Shown: positions 34,029-44,592, numbered from the stretch's first letter. The stretch is 64,000 nucleotides of DNA from Burkholderia sp. D-99 (GCF_011605345.1 NZ_JAAOXM010000018.1:1-64000); one strand, 5' to 3'. Notes: generated from the letters alone by a model not told the origin. Translations and numbers: made by a program.

Positions 34029-34144
34029 TCCGAAGGATTCCATGAGTCTCAAATGCGGCATCGTCGGCTTGCCCAACGTCGGCAAGTCCACCCTGTTCAA
34101 TGCGCTGACCAAGGCCGGCATCGCCGCCGAGAACTACCCGTTCT
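34029..34144 (+). repeat. Right 116-bp direct repeat (attR), inside intact ychF
   Basis: Identical to 21496-21611. It supplies the ychF ribosome-binding site, start codon and first 34 codons, so the downstream gene stays whole. Only sequence upstream of the ribosome-binding site has been replaced by element DNA. Confidence 0.9.
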
Positions 34145-35136
34145 GCACGATCGAGCCGAACGTCGGCATCGTCGAAGTGCCCGACACGCGCCTGAAGGCA
34201 CTGACCGAAATCGTGAAGCCCGAGCGCGTCGTGCCGGCCGTCGTCGAATTCGTCGACATCGCGGGCCTCGTCGCGGGCGCGAGCAAGGGTGAAGGCCTCG
34301 GCAACCAGTTCCTCGCGAACATTCGCGAAACCGATGCGATCACGCACGTCGTGCGCTGCTTCGAGGACGAGAACGTCATTCACGTCGCCGGCAAGGTCAG
34401 CCCGATCGACGACATCGAAGTGATCAATACCGAACTCGCGCTCGCCGACCTCGGCACCGTCGAGAAGGCGCTCACGCGCTATTCGAAGGCTGCGAAGTCG
34501 GGTAACGACAAGGAAGCGGCGAAGCTCGTCGCGGTGCTCGAGAAGGTACGCGCGCAGCTCGACCAGGGCAAGGCCGTGCGCGGCCTCGCGCTGTCGGACG
34601 ACGAAGAGGCGCTGCTCAAACCGTTCTGCCTGATCACTGCGAAGCCGGCAATGTACGTCGCCAACGTGAAGGACGACGGCTTCGAGAACAACCCGCACCT
34701 CGACGCGGTGCGCAAATACGCGGAAAGCGAGAATGCGCCGGTCGTTGCCGTGTGCGCGGCGATCGAGGCTGAAATCGCCGATCTCGACGATGCGGACAAG
34801 GAAGCGTTCCTCGCCGACATGGGCATGGAAGAGCCGGGCCTCGACCGCGTGATCCGCGCAGGCTTCAAGCTGCTCGGCCTGCAGACCTACTTCACCGCGG
34901 GTGTGAAGGAAGTGCGCGCGTGGACGATCCATATCGGCGACACGGCGCCGCAGGCTGCCGGCGTGATCCACACCGACTTCGAGCGCGGCTTCATCCGCGC
35001 GCAGACGATCGCGTTCGACGACTTCGTCTCGTACAAGGGCGAGCAAGGCGCGAAGGAAGCCGGCAAGATGCGCGCGGAAGGCAAGGAATATGTCGTGCAC
35101 GACGGCGACGTGATGAACTTCCTGTTCAACGTCTGA
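34042..35136 (+). CDS. ychF: YchF (Obg-family GTP/ATP-binding protein)
   Basis: A complete 364-residue YchF. G1 is GLPNVGKST, G3 is DIAGLVAGAS, the ATP-preferring NxxE segment is AMYVANVKDD, a coiled-coil insertion is present, and the C-terminal TGS domain ends in HDGDVMNFLFNV. It binds ribosomes and affects stress responses. The 5' end is the integration target: the present start codon and SD are the repeat copy. The promoter must come from the element's right end or from read-through. Confidence 0.96.
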   Translation: MSLKCGIVGLPNVGKSTLFNALTKAGIAAENYPFCTIEPNVGIVEVPDTRLKALTEIVKPERVVPAVVEFVDIAGLVAGASKGEGLGNQFLANIRETDAITHVVRCFEDENVIHVAGKVSPIDDIEVINTELALADLGTVEKALTRYSKAAKSGNDKEAAKLVAVLEKVRAQLDQGKAVRGLALSDDEEALLKPFCLITAKPAMYVANVKDDGFENNPHLDAVRKYAESENAPVVAVCAAIEAEIADLDDADKEAFLADMGMEEPGLDRVIRAGFKLLGLQTYFTAGVKEVRAWTIHIGDTAPQAAGVIHTDFERGFIRAQTIAFDDFVSYKGEQGAKEAGKMRAEGKEYVVHDGDVMNFLFNV

Positions 35137-35152
35137 GCATTTCATCGAGATC

Positions 35153-36274
35153 TCAAGGAAAAAGCCCGCTGCAGCGGGCTTTTTCTTTTCCGGACAAGCC
35201 GCCCATCGCGTCATTGCAATGTACGCGACTCGACACATGCGCGAGACGATTACGCGGATGGTATCTCGACCAGACGAACTGACTGAAATAGCTCTCCGCC
35301 ACTTCCGTCCACGTTCTAAGCCCGTCGTCTTCCTGCATGACGTGCCTGGCATTGACCAGCAACCATGACATCACGGCCTGGCTGTCTCGACACTTCGCGC
35401 ATTCTCGCGATGTGCAGCAGCGCGCCAGCGAATGCATGTCTGCACGATACGCGTTGAATTTCGGCAACGCGGGCCACCCCGACGCGAAACGTATGGCGTT
35501 TTGCGGATGAGCTTCGCTGACACTCGGGCAACTGGTACGGTCGAATGTTCCCCACGCGGTCTCCCCACGCATGAGTGCAGCCAGATAGTAGGGATGGCTC
35601 GCCACTGTTTCCGGATATTTCACCTTCAATTCGAGCAACACATCCAGGAGTCGCTCCTCACCACGTCGGCGAAGCGGCCCGGCGACATCGTATGGACTGT
35701 AGTAATTGAACAGCAGGCGATTTCCGTTATCTCGGATCTTGCACACCGTTTCTTCGATATAAGCAATTGCGTCGATCGACACGGCGTATACGAAACCTGC
35801 CCGCTCGTCGTCGCGATAATTCCGCAGCGCCTTGTCAAACAAGCCGGTGAAACGCTTCCCGTTCGGACCAATCGCTCGCAGTTCGTCATCGAGCGGCCCG
35901 CCACCGAATACAGAGACCGCGATGGTGATGTCTTCGAAACCCTCGAAAGGGATTCGTCGAAGGCCGTTTGTCGAAACGGACACCTTCGGCATGTGCTTCC
36001 GGAATATGCTTATCCGGTCGAGATACAACGCAGGCTCGCCGCCTATCAGCAATGGCGCATTGATCCCGCGTTCGGCCTCATCCTTCACGCGCGCCTCGAG
36101 ACACGACGCATCGTTTAACTCATCCGATGCGACGTCGAATTCGTTTTCGAAGAACCAGCACCCCTTGCATCGCAAGTTGCACTGATTCGTGAGATGGTAA
36201 AGCGATGCGCGTGTCTCCTTCGCTTCGTTTCTGACTGCTTTGAAGCGCGCCTTCATATCTATTGAATCGTCCAT
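35153..36274 (-). CDS. Radical SAM protein, substrate unknown
   Basis: A 373-residue protein from the ATG at 36274 (CAGGAG upstream). The [4Fe-4S] motif is CNLRCKGC in HLTNQCNLRCKGCWFF, with the GGEP segment in LLIGGEPALY. A Cys-rich C-terminal part (CCTSRECAKC) may bind a second cluster. The substrate is not predictable. It is followed on the same strand, upstream, by an alpha/beta hydrolase. Base composition is less GC-rich than the core, and the 3' end overlaps the ychF terminator, suggesting an inserted gene. Confidence 0.85.
   Translation of the reverse strand: MDDSIDMKARFKAVRNEAKETRASLYHLTNQCNLRCKGCWFFENEFDVASDELNDASCLEARVKDEAERGINAPLLIGGEPALYLDRISIFRKHMPKVSVSTNGLRRIPFEGFEDITIAVSVFGGGPLDDELRAIGPNGKRFTGLFDKALRNYRDDERAGFVYAVSIDAIAYIEETVCKIRDNGNRLLFNYYSPYDVAGPLRRRGEERLLDVLLELKVKYPETVASHPYYLAALMRGETAWGTFDRTSCPSVSEAHPQNAIRFASGWPALPKFNAYRADMHSLARCCTSRECAKCRDSQAVMSWLLVNARHVMQEDDGLRTWTEVAESYFSQFVWSRYHPRNRLAHVSSRVHCNDAMGGLSGKEKARCSGLFP
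35159..35184. terminator. Terminator after ychF, shared with the convergent radical-SAM gene
   Basis: A perfect palindrome AAAGCCCGCTGCAGCGGGCTTT flanked by further A and T. The last codons of the opposing radical-SAM gene read straight through it, so the same hairpin lies inside a coding region on the minus strand. Confidence 0.85.
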
Positions 36275-36313
36275 CCTGGTCTCCTGATGCGAGGACGCAA
36301 GCACGCCTGAGCG

Positions 36314-37183
36314 TCAACTCCGCAATCCTCTGATGAGTTCCGGCCACAGCGACGAATGCTGGCGACGGAACATGCCGACGTGACCGATTGCTCGGCCATC
36401 GCAGTTTTCCGGACTGATGAAATGGACATTGCTGCTGGCCTGCGGCAACCATCGAAGCCAGTCTTCGATATTGACCGGCGTTGCGAGTGGGTCGTCGATC
36501 GCTGCGACTACCGTGATGGGAGCGGAGAATTCGTTGTAGTGGTGCTGAGCAACGCCGACCCCGAACTCGTTCGCCATATATCCGGGGCGGCGGCACCATC
36601 GTGCCCACTGAAGCCCCACGTGTGCAGGCAAATCGTCGCCCCAACCGAGCACCCTGGCAGGCACATAGCCGAGCAGGCGTGCGGTAACCGGAACGTAGAG
36701 ATTCGCCAGCAACAATGCGGCAATTCGCTTCGGCCACCGGATGTTGCCGACGTATCCGGATGACGCGGAAATCGCGCATAGCGAACGGATCGACGCGTGA
36801 TTCGGCATCAGTCCGACCAGTTGCCCGCCGGCACTGTGACCAATCAGATGCGCTTCGCTCACGCCGGTTTCTCGAAGCAGCCAGTCAAGCGCGGCGGGCA
36901 TGTCGAGCTGTCCCCAGTCCTGTTTACGTGCGCGCGACTGTCGAACATGACGCACGCCGAGCGACGCCCCCATCCCCCGGTAATCGAATACGAATACTGG
37001 ATACCCAGTGGCACGCAGCCAATCAGCGAATGGAAAATAAAAGGATTGACGAACGCCTGTCGCGGGACAAATGAGTACGGGGAAGCAAGTGGCGGAAGCC
37101 GCAGGAAAGTACGTGCCCTTCAACGGGAATCCGTCGCGGGCGTGAAATGCAACGCTTACACGGGATATCGGCGGCCTGCTCAT
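36314..37183 (-). CDS. Alpha/beta hydrolase
   Basis: A 289-residue protein from the ATG at 37183 (the frame is open to a GTG at 37213). The nucleophile elbow GHSAGG lies near residue 115 and the oxyanion region near LICPATGVR. The catalytic acid is probably Asp in AIDDPLATP and the His is in GHVGMFRR. The pattern resembles predicted alpha/beta hydrolases of COG4757. It lies 39 bp before the radical-SAM gene in the same direction, so the two probably form an operon. Substrate unknown. Confidence 0.8.
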   Translation of the reverse strand: MSRPPISRVSVAFHARDGFPLKGTYFPAASATCFPVLICPATGVRQSFYFPFADWLRATGYPVFVFDYRGMGASLGVRHVRQSRARKQDWGQLDMPAALDWLLRETGVSEAHLIGHSAGGQLVGLMPNHASIRSLCAISASSGYVGNIRWPKRIAALLLANLYVPVTARLLGYVPARVLGWGDDLPAHVGLQWARWCRRPGYMANEFGVGVAQHHYNEFSAPITVVAAIDDPLATPVNIEDWLRWLPQASSNVHFISPENCDGRAIGHVGMFRRQHSSLWPELIRGLRS

Positions 37184-37560
37184 CACTCGGATCTCGATAC
37201 GGAGAACACGCAAAGATGCGCCCCGTACCCGGGAACGAACCTATGACCCGATTTCCGAATGTTGCCGTACAACCGAGGATTCCAAATCGATTCGCCCATC
37301 GATTCACCCCGCTTATCGAAGTGATCAATGTATTAAGTAGTTGCCGCCGGCGAAATCAGACGAGTTCGATTTTTGATCGAAAATTTCAATGCCGCACGCG
37401 GTTGCCGCACAACCTGCCTCGACTCGGAAAAGCGGCATCCGCTTGTCTCGAAAAGCAAATGGCCCGACCGGCATCTGCCGATCAGGCCATTTTTCGTAAC
37501 GGGAATCCCGCCGCCAGCCAGCGGCGAGCGCTCAGGGCCCGCCACCGCACCATCACTGCC
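37184..37560. other. Intergenic region between the hydrolase and gabP
   Basis: About 380 bp with AT-rich patches and no gene I can support. TTCGAT-N5-ATCGAA at 37365-37381 is an inverted repeat that could be an operator. The gabP terminator lies at 37457-37492. The promoter of the hydrolase/radical-SAM pair is expected here. Confidence 0.45.
37457..37492 (-). terminator. Terminator after gabP
   Basis: AAATGGCC pairs with GGCCATTT, and the stem continues imperfectly inwards. On the minus strand it is followed by GCTTTTC. It ends the gabP transcript. Confidence 0.7.
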
Positions 37561-38952
37561 TCACATCGCCGACACCCGCCGCCCCGCGCTCGCCTGCGCA
37601 TCGCGACCGCGCTTGTTCAGCCACGACGCAAACAGCACGATCAACGCCAGCACGGCCGTCGCACCCACTTCCATCCTGTGATCCTCGCTGACGAACATCA
37701 CGGTCAGCGTGCCGCAGATGAACACGATCACCGCCCACGTGAGCCACGGGAACAGCCACATCCGCAGCGTCAGGTCCGCGCCGGTCGATTCGAGCGTCTT
37801 GCGCATCCGCAGCTGCGAGATCGCGATCACGAGATACACGAGCAGCGCGATCGCCCCCGACGTCGCCAGCAGGAAGCCGAACACCTGCTCCGGCATCAGG
37901 TAGTTCGCGATCACGGTCAGGAAGCCGAACGCGGTCGATGCGAGCACAGCCGCGCGCGGCGTGCCGGTCGAATCGGTGCGATGCAGGAATGCCGGTGCGT
38001 CCTTGCGCCTGGACAGCGAGAACAGCATCCGTGACGCGGTGTACAACGCCGAATTCAGGCAGCTCGCGACCGACACGAGCACGATCACGTCGATGATCGC
38101 CTTCGCGTTCGGGATCCCGATCAGCTCCATCGCGCGCTGATACGAACCATGCTTCGGCAGCAGCGGATCGTTCCACGGCACGATCGCCGCGACGACGAGA
38201 ATCGAGCCGAGATAGAACAGCGTGATGCGCCAGATCACCGAGTTGGTCGCGCGCACGATCTGGCGTTGCGGGTTGTCCGATTCGGCGGCCGCGATCGTCA
38301 CAATCTCGGTGCCGAGGAACGAGAACATCGTCGTCAGCATTGCCGCGAGCACCGCACCGGCGCCGTGCGGCATGAAGCCGTCATGCACGAACAGGTTCGA
38401 TACGCCGGACACGGCGGGGGCAGGAATGATGCCGACGATCGCCGCGCCGCCGATGCACAGGAACACGACGATCGCTACGACCTTGATCAGCGCGAACCAG
38501 AATTCGAATTCGCCGTAGTTCTTGACCGAGAAGAGGTTGGTCACCGTCAGCACCAGCGTGATGCCGAGCGCGAAGACCCAGGTTGCAACGCCGGGGAACC
38601 ATGCATTGAGGATGGTCGCGGCGGCGGTCGCCTCGATCGGGATCACGAGCACCCAGAACCACCAGTACAGCCAGCCGATCGAGAAACCGGCCCAGTGACC
38701 GATCGCGCGATCGGCATAGGTGGAGAACGAACCGCTGTCCGGATGCGCGACGGCCATCTCGCCGAGCATGCGCATCACGAGCACGACCAGCACGCCCGCG
38801 ATCGCATACGCGAGGATCGACGCCGGGCCGGCTTCCGCGATGGCGTGGCCGGAGCCGACAAACAGGCCCGCGCCGATCACGCCGGCAATCGACATCATCG
38901 TCACGTGCCGCTGCTTCAGGCCCGTACCGAGGCCTGTGTTGCTTCCACTCAT
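37561..38952 (-). CDS. gabP: GABA permease (amino acid/polyamine/organocation family)
   Basis: A 463-residue transporter from the ATG at 38952, with about 12 membrane segments. It closely follows E. coli GabP throughout, for example RHVTMMSIAGVIGAGLFVGS at the start, SVKNYGEFEFWFALIKV, and SCLNSALYTASRMLFSLSRR. It should import gamma-aminobutyrate with protons across the inner membrane. Two palindromes 260-330 bp upstream may be regulatory. Confidence 0.88.
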   Translation of the reverse strand: MSGSNTGLGTGLKQRHVTMMSIAGVIGAGLFVGSGHAIAEAGPASILAYAIAGVLVVLVMRMLGEMAVAHPDSGSFSTYADRAIGHWAGFSIGWLYWWFWVLVIPIEATAAATILNAWFPGVATWVFALGITLVLTVTNLFSVKNYGEFEFWFALIKVVAIVVFLCIGGAAIVGIIPAPAVSGVSNLFVHDGFMPHGAGAVLAAMLTTMFSFLGTEIVTIAAAESDNPQRQIVRATNSVIWRITLFYLGSILVVAAIVPWNDPLLPKHGSYQRAMELIGIPNAKAIIDVIVLVSVASCLNSALYTASRMLFSLSRRKDAPAFLHRTDSTGTPRAAVLASTAFGFLTVIANYLMPEQVFGFLLATSGAIALLVYLVIAISQLRMRKTLESTGADLTLRMWLFPWLTWAVIVFICGTLTVMFVSEDHRMEVGATAVLALIVLFASWLNKRGRDAQASAGRRVSAM

Positions 38953-39212
38953 CTGTCTCTCTCCAAAAAACGGTTCCGGTATGGCCGGGTGTCGCGTGAA
39001 GGCGGCGCGGGGAGTTGTCGTTCTTGAATCCGGCTGCGACCGCGCGTGCATCGCACGCGGGCATGGGGCCGGAGGGGCCGTTCGGATCGACGCGCCGCGC
39101 AGTCTGCGAAGCTGCGGTGCGATGCGGCGCGCAGCGCGCCGACGCATCGCGTGCGCCCTTTCCGTCGGCTTTCGTCAGCCGCCTTCGAAGCGATGGAGTG
39201 TAAGCATCAAAC

Positions 39213-39230
39213 GGTTCTTCACTAAGAACC
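39213..39230. promoter_or_regulatory. Palindrome upstream of gabP (1)
   Basis: GGTTCTT-CACT-AAGAACC is a perfect 7-bp inverted repeat in the 409-bp gap (38953-39361) before gabP. No T-run follows in either direction, so an operator is more likely than a terminator. The remainder of the gap is GC-rich and shows no gene. Confidence 0.4.
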
Positions 39231-39257
39231 AATTGAAGAATTTCGATGGAACCACTT

Positions 39258-39283
39258 GTTGCATCGACAGCGATCGATGCAAC
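39258..39283. promoter_or_regulatory. Palindrome upstream of gabP (2)
   Basis: GTTGCATCGA and TCGATGCAAC form a perfect 10-bp inverted repeat around a 6-nt loop, 28 bp from the first palindrome. It could bind a dimeric regulator of gabP. Alternatively the hairpin may protect the 3' end of the YjbR-like transcript. Confidence 0.45.
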
Positions 39284-39361
39284 GCTTGTACCCGTTTGCG
39301 GCGGCTCGCGGGCGCGCCGAAAGCGCCCGGCGAGGCCAGGCAGCGAGCCACAACCGGCGCG

Positions 39362-39706
39362 TCAGCGCGGGCCGCGGGCCATCTCGTCGCGCCATTTCGC
39401 GGGGACGATGGCCTGCCATTCTCGCAGAAGCAGGTTTTTCACGGCGTCCGGACGCGCCGCCGACAGCCGCACCAGCACGATCGGCCAGCCGACGTAGTGA
39501 TCCGTCACGTAATACACGTCGGGTTCCGATTCGATCAGCCACGCACGCTCGTCGGGGCCGACACCCTTCACGACGAGCGTGTCGCCGTCCTCGCGCAACC
39601 GCGCGAGCATCTTGCCCTTCACCTTGAGCGCGGGCGTGCCGTACGACGTACCTTCCTCGACGCCACGCCATGCGAGCGCGATCTGCCGGACTTCGTCGAA
39701 TGTCAT
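39362..39706 (-). CDS. MmcQ/YjbR family protein
   Basis: A 114-residue protein of the YjbR/CyaY-like fold. Typical segments are MTFDEVRQIALAWRGVEEGTSYGTPALKVKGKMLARL and the Tyr-rich YYVTDHYVGWP. Members are annotated as DNA-binding, but the function is not settled. Confidence 0.85.
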   Translation of the reverse strand: MTFDEVRQIALAWRGVEEGTSYGTPALKVKGKMLARLREDGDTLVVKGVGPDERAWLIESEPDVYYVTDHYVGWPIVLVRLSAARPDAVKNLLLREWQAIVPAKWRDEMARGPR

Positions 39707-39787
39707 GAGGCCTCCCGACTGCACGTCGTCGGTTCACGATCCGGCCACCCTACCGGAATTCGCGAAGGCGCGCCGTGGGAAGTGCAC

Positions 39788-41101
39788 CTATCCGCGCGCC
39801 GCACGTGTGGCCGTCGACGCACGCCCCGTCGTCGCGACGATCGCGAAGGCGATCGCATTCGCGGCGGCGCTGGCCAGGATCGGCACGAGATAGCCGCCGC
39901 CCGCGTCGTAGATGAAGCCGGCCGCGGTAGGCCCGATCAGCGTGCCGAATGCGACGCTCGTATAAAGCACGCCGATGATCCCGCTCACGTTGCGGCCACC
40001 GAAGTAGTCCATCACGACCGCCGGCAGCACGGCAACCCAGCCGCCGTAGAACACGCCGAACACGAGTGCGAACGCAGCAAGCGTCGCGACGGTGCCGGCA
40101 CCGGCCCACGCAACGAGCGCGACGGCCATGCCCGCGTACATCGCGAGCAGCGATGTGCGGCGGCCGAAGCGGTCGGCGAGGCCGCCGAGGAAGAAGCGGC
40201 CGGCCGTGCTGCCGACGCCGATCGCCCCAAGCAGCAGCACGGCCGTCGAAGACGCGACGCCATGGTCGAGCGCGTACGGCACGAGGTGAACGAACGGGAC
40301 GAACACGCCGAACGAGCAGAAGAGGCATGCCGCGTAGAGGCTCGCGAACGGACGCGACGTGACGGCTTCGCGCACCGTCGCGCCGGCAGGCGCCGACGCA
40401 GCGACCGGCTGGCGACCCGCGGCCGCGCCGGGCGCCGAAGCCCCCGCATCGTGCCCGGTGACTTTCGCCCCGCCGCCGGGCTCATGCGCGGCCTCCCCGT
40501 CCGGCAGCAGCCCCCGCCCGCGCGGATCGTTCTCGATCAGCAGCGACATCCCCGCGCCGATCACGACCGCGGTCACGGCCAGCGTGAAATACGCACCGCG
40601 CCAGCCGACGTGCGCAATCAGCGCGGACGCGAGCGGCGGCATCACCAGCGTGCCGACACCGATCCCCGCGACCGCGAGCCCCGATGCGAAGCCGCGCCGC
40701 CGCACGAACCAGCGCTGCACGGCGCCGACGGCCGGCACGTACGCGCAGCCGACGCCGAGACCGACGCCAAGCCCGTACGCGATATAGACCTGCAGCAGCG
40801 TGTGCGCGGCGCCGGCGGCCGCCAGCCCGGCGCCCGTCAGCAGCATGCCGACGACCGCGAGCCGCCGGGAGCCGAAGCGATCGGCCAACGGCCCGCTGAC
40901 GATCCCGAAGCCGAAATACAGGAAGCCGGCGAGCGAGAACACGAGCGATATCTGCCCGCGCGAGGCGGCGAAGTCCCGCTGCAGCGACTCGACGAACGCA
41001 CTGAACGTATAGGCGCTGCCGAACCCGACGAACGTGACGGCGAACGCGGCCGCGACCACGTACCAGCCATAGAAAAGACGCGACGCGCCCGGGCGGTTCA
41101 T
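39788..41101 (-). CDS. MFS transporter of the oxalate/formate-antiporter or monocarboxylate type
   Basis: A 437-residue protein from the ATG at 41101. It has 12 probable membrane segments split by a long Pro/Ala/Gly-rich cytoplasmic loop after segment 6 (about residues 195-235). GPLADRFGSRRLAVVGM and GGLADRFGRRTSLLAMY are the MFS loop-2 and loop-8 motifs. The opening FYGWYVVAAAFAVTF is common in carboxylate carriers. It is divergent from a LysR gene that probably controls it. Substrate unknown. Confidence 0.8.
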   Translation of the reverse strand: MNRPGASRLFYGWYVVAAAFAVTFVGFGSAYTFSAFVESLQRDFAASRGQISLVFSLAGFLYFGFGIVSGPLADRFGSRRLAVVGMLLTGAGLAAAGAAHTLLQVYIAYGLGVGLGVGCAYVPAVGAVQRWFVRRRGFASGLAVAGIGVGTLVMPPLASALIAHVGWRGAYFTLAVTAVVIGAGMSLLIENDPRGRGLLPDGEAAHEPGGGAKVTGHDAGASAPGAAAGRQPVAASAPAGATVREAVTSRPFASLYAACLFCSFGVFVPFVHLVPYALDHGVASSTAVLLLGAIGVGSTAGRFFLGGLADRFGRRTSLLAMYAGMAVALVAWAGAGTVATLAAFALVFGVFYGGWVAVLPAVVMDYFGGRNVSGIIGVLYTSVAFGTLIGPTAAGFIYDAGGGYLVPILASAAANAIAFAIVATTGRASTATRAARG

Positions 41102-41160
41102 GACGATGCTCCTCTCAGGTCCCGCCGGACGCCGCACGGTGTCCGGTTTGCCTCGTGGAT

Positions 41161-41173
41161 ATAGTTGATCTAT
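41161..41173. promoter_or_regulatory. Candidate LysR box between the MFS and LysR genes
   Basis: ATAG-N5-CTAT in the 192-bp divergent intergenic region. It is short and AT-rich, as LysR-type sites usually are. Assignment is by position only. Confidence 0.35.
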
Positions 41174-41293
41174 GTTGATCGCATTGGCCGCTGCAACGCA
41201 GCCGCGAAGCATGCGATCGAATGCGACAACGGTACTCGCGCCCATGTGCCGCCTCAAACGATATTTCATCGGTCATTCGCTTTAGAAAAACTA

Positions 41294-42211
41294 ATGAATC
41301 GTTCCCGCCTGCCGCCACTCAACGCGCTGCGCGCATTCGAAGCAGCCGCCCGCCACCTGTCGGTGAAGTCGGCGGCCGAGGAGCTGTCGGTCACGCCCGG
41401 CGCGGTGAGCCAGATGATCCGCACGCTCGAGACGCATCTCGGCGTGCAACTGTTCGAGCGCGTCAACCGCGGCATCCTGCTGACGGCCGCCGGCCGCGAC
41501 TACCTGCCGCCTGTGCGCAACGCGTTCCGGCAGATTGCCGATGCGTCGCAGCGCGTGTCGGGCGCCGCCGACAGCGGCGTGCTGACGGTGAGCGTCACGC
41601 CGTTCTTCGCGTCCGCGTGGCTCGTACCGCGCCTCGCCCAGTTCCGGGCGGCTTGCCCGGACGTCGACCTGCAGGTCGTCACGAGCCACGCACTCGCGGA
41701 TTTTTCGCGCGACGGCGTCGACGTAGCGATCCGTCATGGCCTCGGGCGCTACATCGGGCTGTGCAGCGAGCGCCTGCTGACGGTGGAGATCGTCGCGCTC
41801 GCGTCGCCCGAACTCGTCGCACGGCTCGGCATGCCGGCGACGCCCGCCGACCTCGTCGGCTGGCCGCAGTTGCACGACGCCGAGCGCAAGGGCTGGCACA
41901 TCTGGTTCGGCGCGCAGCGGATCGACGATTTCGGCCCGCCGCGCGGCCCCGCGTTCGACGACTCGGGCCTGTTGCTGCAGGCGATCGTCGCCGGTCAGGG
42001 CGCCGGGCTGCTGCCGGCCGCAATGGTGCGCGGCGAGCTGGCAAGCGGCCGCCTCGTGCAGCTCGCCGACGTGGCGTGGCTCGACGATTTCGCGTACTAC
42101 CTCGTCTATCCGCCCCATCACGCGGAACGGCCGAAGGTCGCCGCCTTTCGCCGGTGGATCCTCGACGCCGCGCAGGCCGACGGCGCCGCGTCGATGTCGG
42201 GCGCGGCGTAG
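41294..42211 (+). CDS. LysR-family transcriptional regulator (GcvA-like)
   Basis: A 305-residue protein from the ATG at 41294. The N-terminal winged HTH is PLNALRAFEAAARHLSVKSAAEELSVTPGAVSQMIRTLE; the C-terminal substrate-binding domain starts near residue 90. The wording of the HTH is closest to GcvA/AmpR-type regulators. It is divergently arranged with the MFS transporter, its most likely target. Confidence 0.88.
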   Translation: MNRSRLPPLNALRAFEAAARHLSVKSAAEELSVTPGAVSQMIRTLETHLGVQLFERVNRGILLTAAGRDYLPPVRNAFRQIADASQRVSGAADSGVLTVSVTPFFASAWLVPRLAQFRAACPDVDLQVVTSHALADFSRDGVDVAIRHGLGRYIGLCSERLLTVEIVALASPELVARLGMPATPADLVGWPQLHDAERKGWHIWFGAQRIDDFGPPRGPAFDDSGLLLQAIVAGQGAGLLPAAMVRGELASGRLVQLADVAWLDDFAYYLVYPPHHAERPKVAAFRRWILDAAQADGAASMSGAA

Positions 42212-42294
42212 CGTCGCTCCCCTGCGCGGCGCCGGCCCACTGCCGATCGGCTAACATGCGGCCCGGCACCGATAACAACAGACCGAGAGAGACC

Positions 42295-42603
42295 ATGCCT
42301 GACCTGCTCCGCCGCGCAACGCGCATCGCGACGCTGTCCGCCGCGTTCTTCGTCGCGTGCGCCGCGCTGCCCCATCCGGCGCACGCGTACCGCGCACCGC
42401 CCGGCTACGGCAACGAAGCCGATCTCAACCGTCACGACACGTATCGCAACCGCGACGGTGAAACCGTGCACGCACCCGCGCATTCGAAATCGGGCCGCGT
42501 ACCCGACGGCGCGAGTGCACGCTGCCGCGACGGCACGTACAGCTTCAGCCGTCACCGGCGCGGCACGTGCTCGGGGCACGGCGGCGTCGCCGCGTGGCTG
42601 TGA
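42295..42603 (+). CDS. Secreted DUF3761 domain protein
   Basis: A 102-residue protein with a signal peptide ending at HPAHA near residue 31. The C-terminus carries the DUF3761 signature CRDGTYSFSRHRRGTCSGHGGVAAWL in outline, with paired cysteines that may form a disulfide. Function unknown; probably periplasmic. GAGAGA precedes the ATG. Confidence 0.8.
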   Translation: MPDLLRRATRIATLSAAFFVACAALPHPAHAYRAPPGYGNEADLNRHDTYRNRDGETVHAPAHSKSGRVPDGASARCRDGTYSFSRHRRGTCSGHGGVAAWL

Positions 42604-42656
42604 GCACGGCCCTGGCCAAAAGGCATGCGTCGCGCCAGCGGCAGCCGGCGGCGAAG

Positions 42657-42662
42657 TACAAT
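42657..42662 (+). promoter_or_regulatory. Candidate -10 element for ettA
   Basis: TACAAT about 130 bp upstream of the ettA start, in GC-rich sequence, with no clear -35. Confidence 0.35.
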
Positions 42663-42792
42663 AGCCGCTCGCGCCGCGGACTCGCGGCGACGCCGCCGCG
42701 CCATGCGCGGCACGCTCCGTACCGAATCACCCGACGCCGCCACGCCCGCGCGCCGCGCGGCAGTCTCAACCACTTCTGACTTTCACACCCAA

Positions 42793-44460
<1,668 letters not shown>

Positions 44461-44535
44461 CCGGCACGACCCGGGTGCCCGGCCGCGGCAACGCGGGCCG
44501 GACACCGAGGGTGGCCGCTTCAGGCGCAGCACAAC

Positions 44536-44564
44536 AAAAAGCGGGCCACTAGCCCGCTTTTTTT
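44536..44564. terminator. Bidirectional terminator between ettA and the HAD gene
   Basis: AAAAAGCGGGC and GCCCGCTTTTT pair over a 5-nt loop, flanked by A-run and T-run. It serves the two converging genes. Confidence 0.9.
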
Positions 44565-44592
44565 ATCTGACGGTTGGCTGCTTGCTCGCCGC

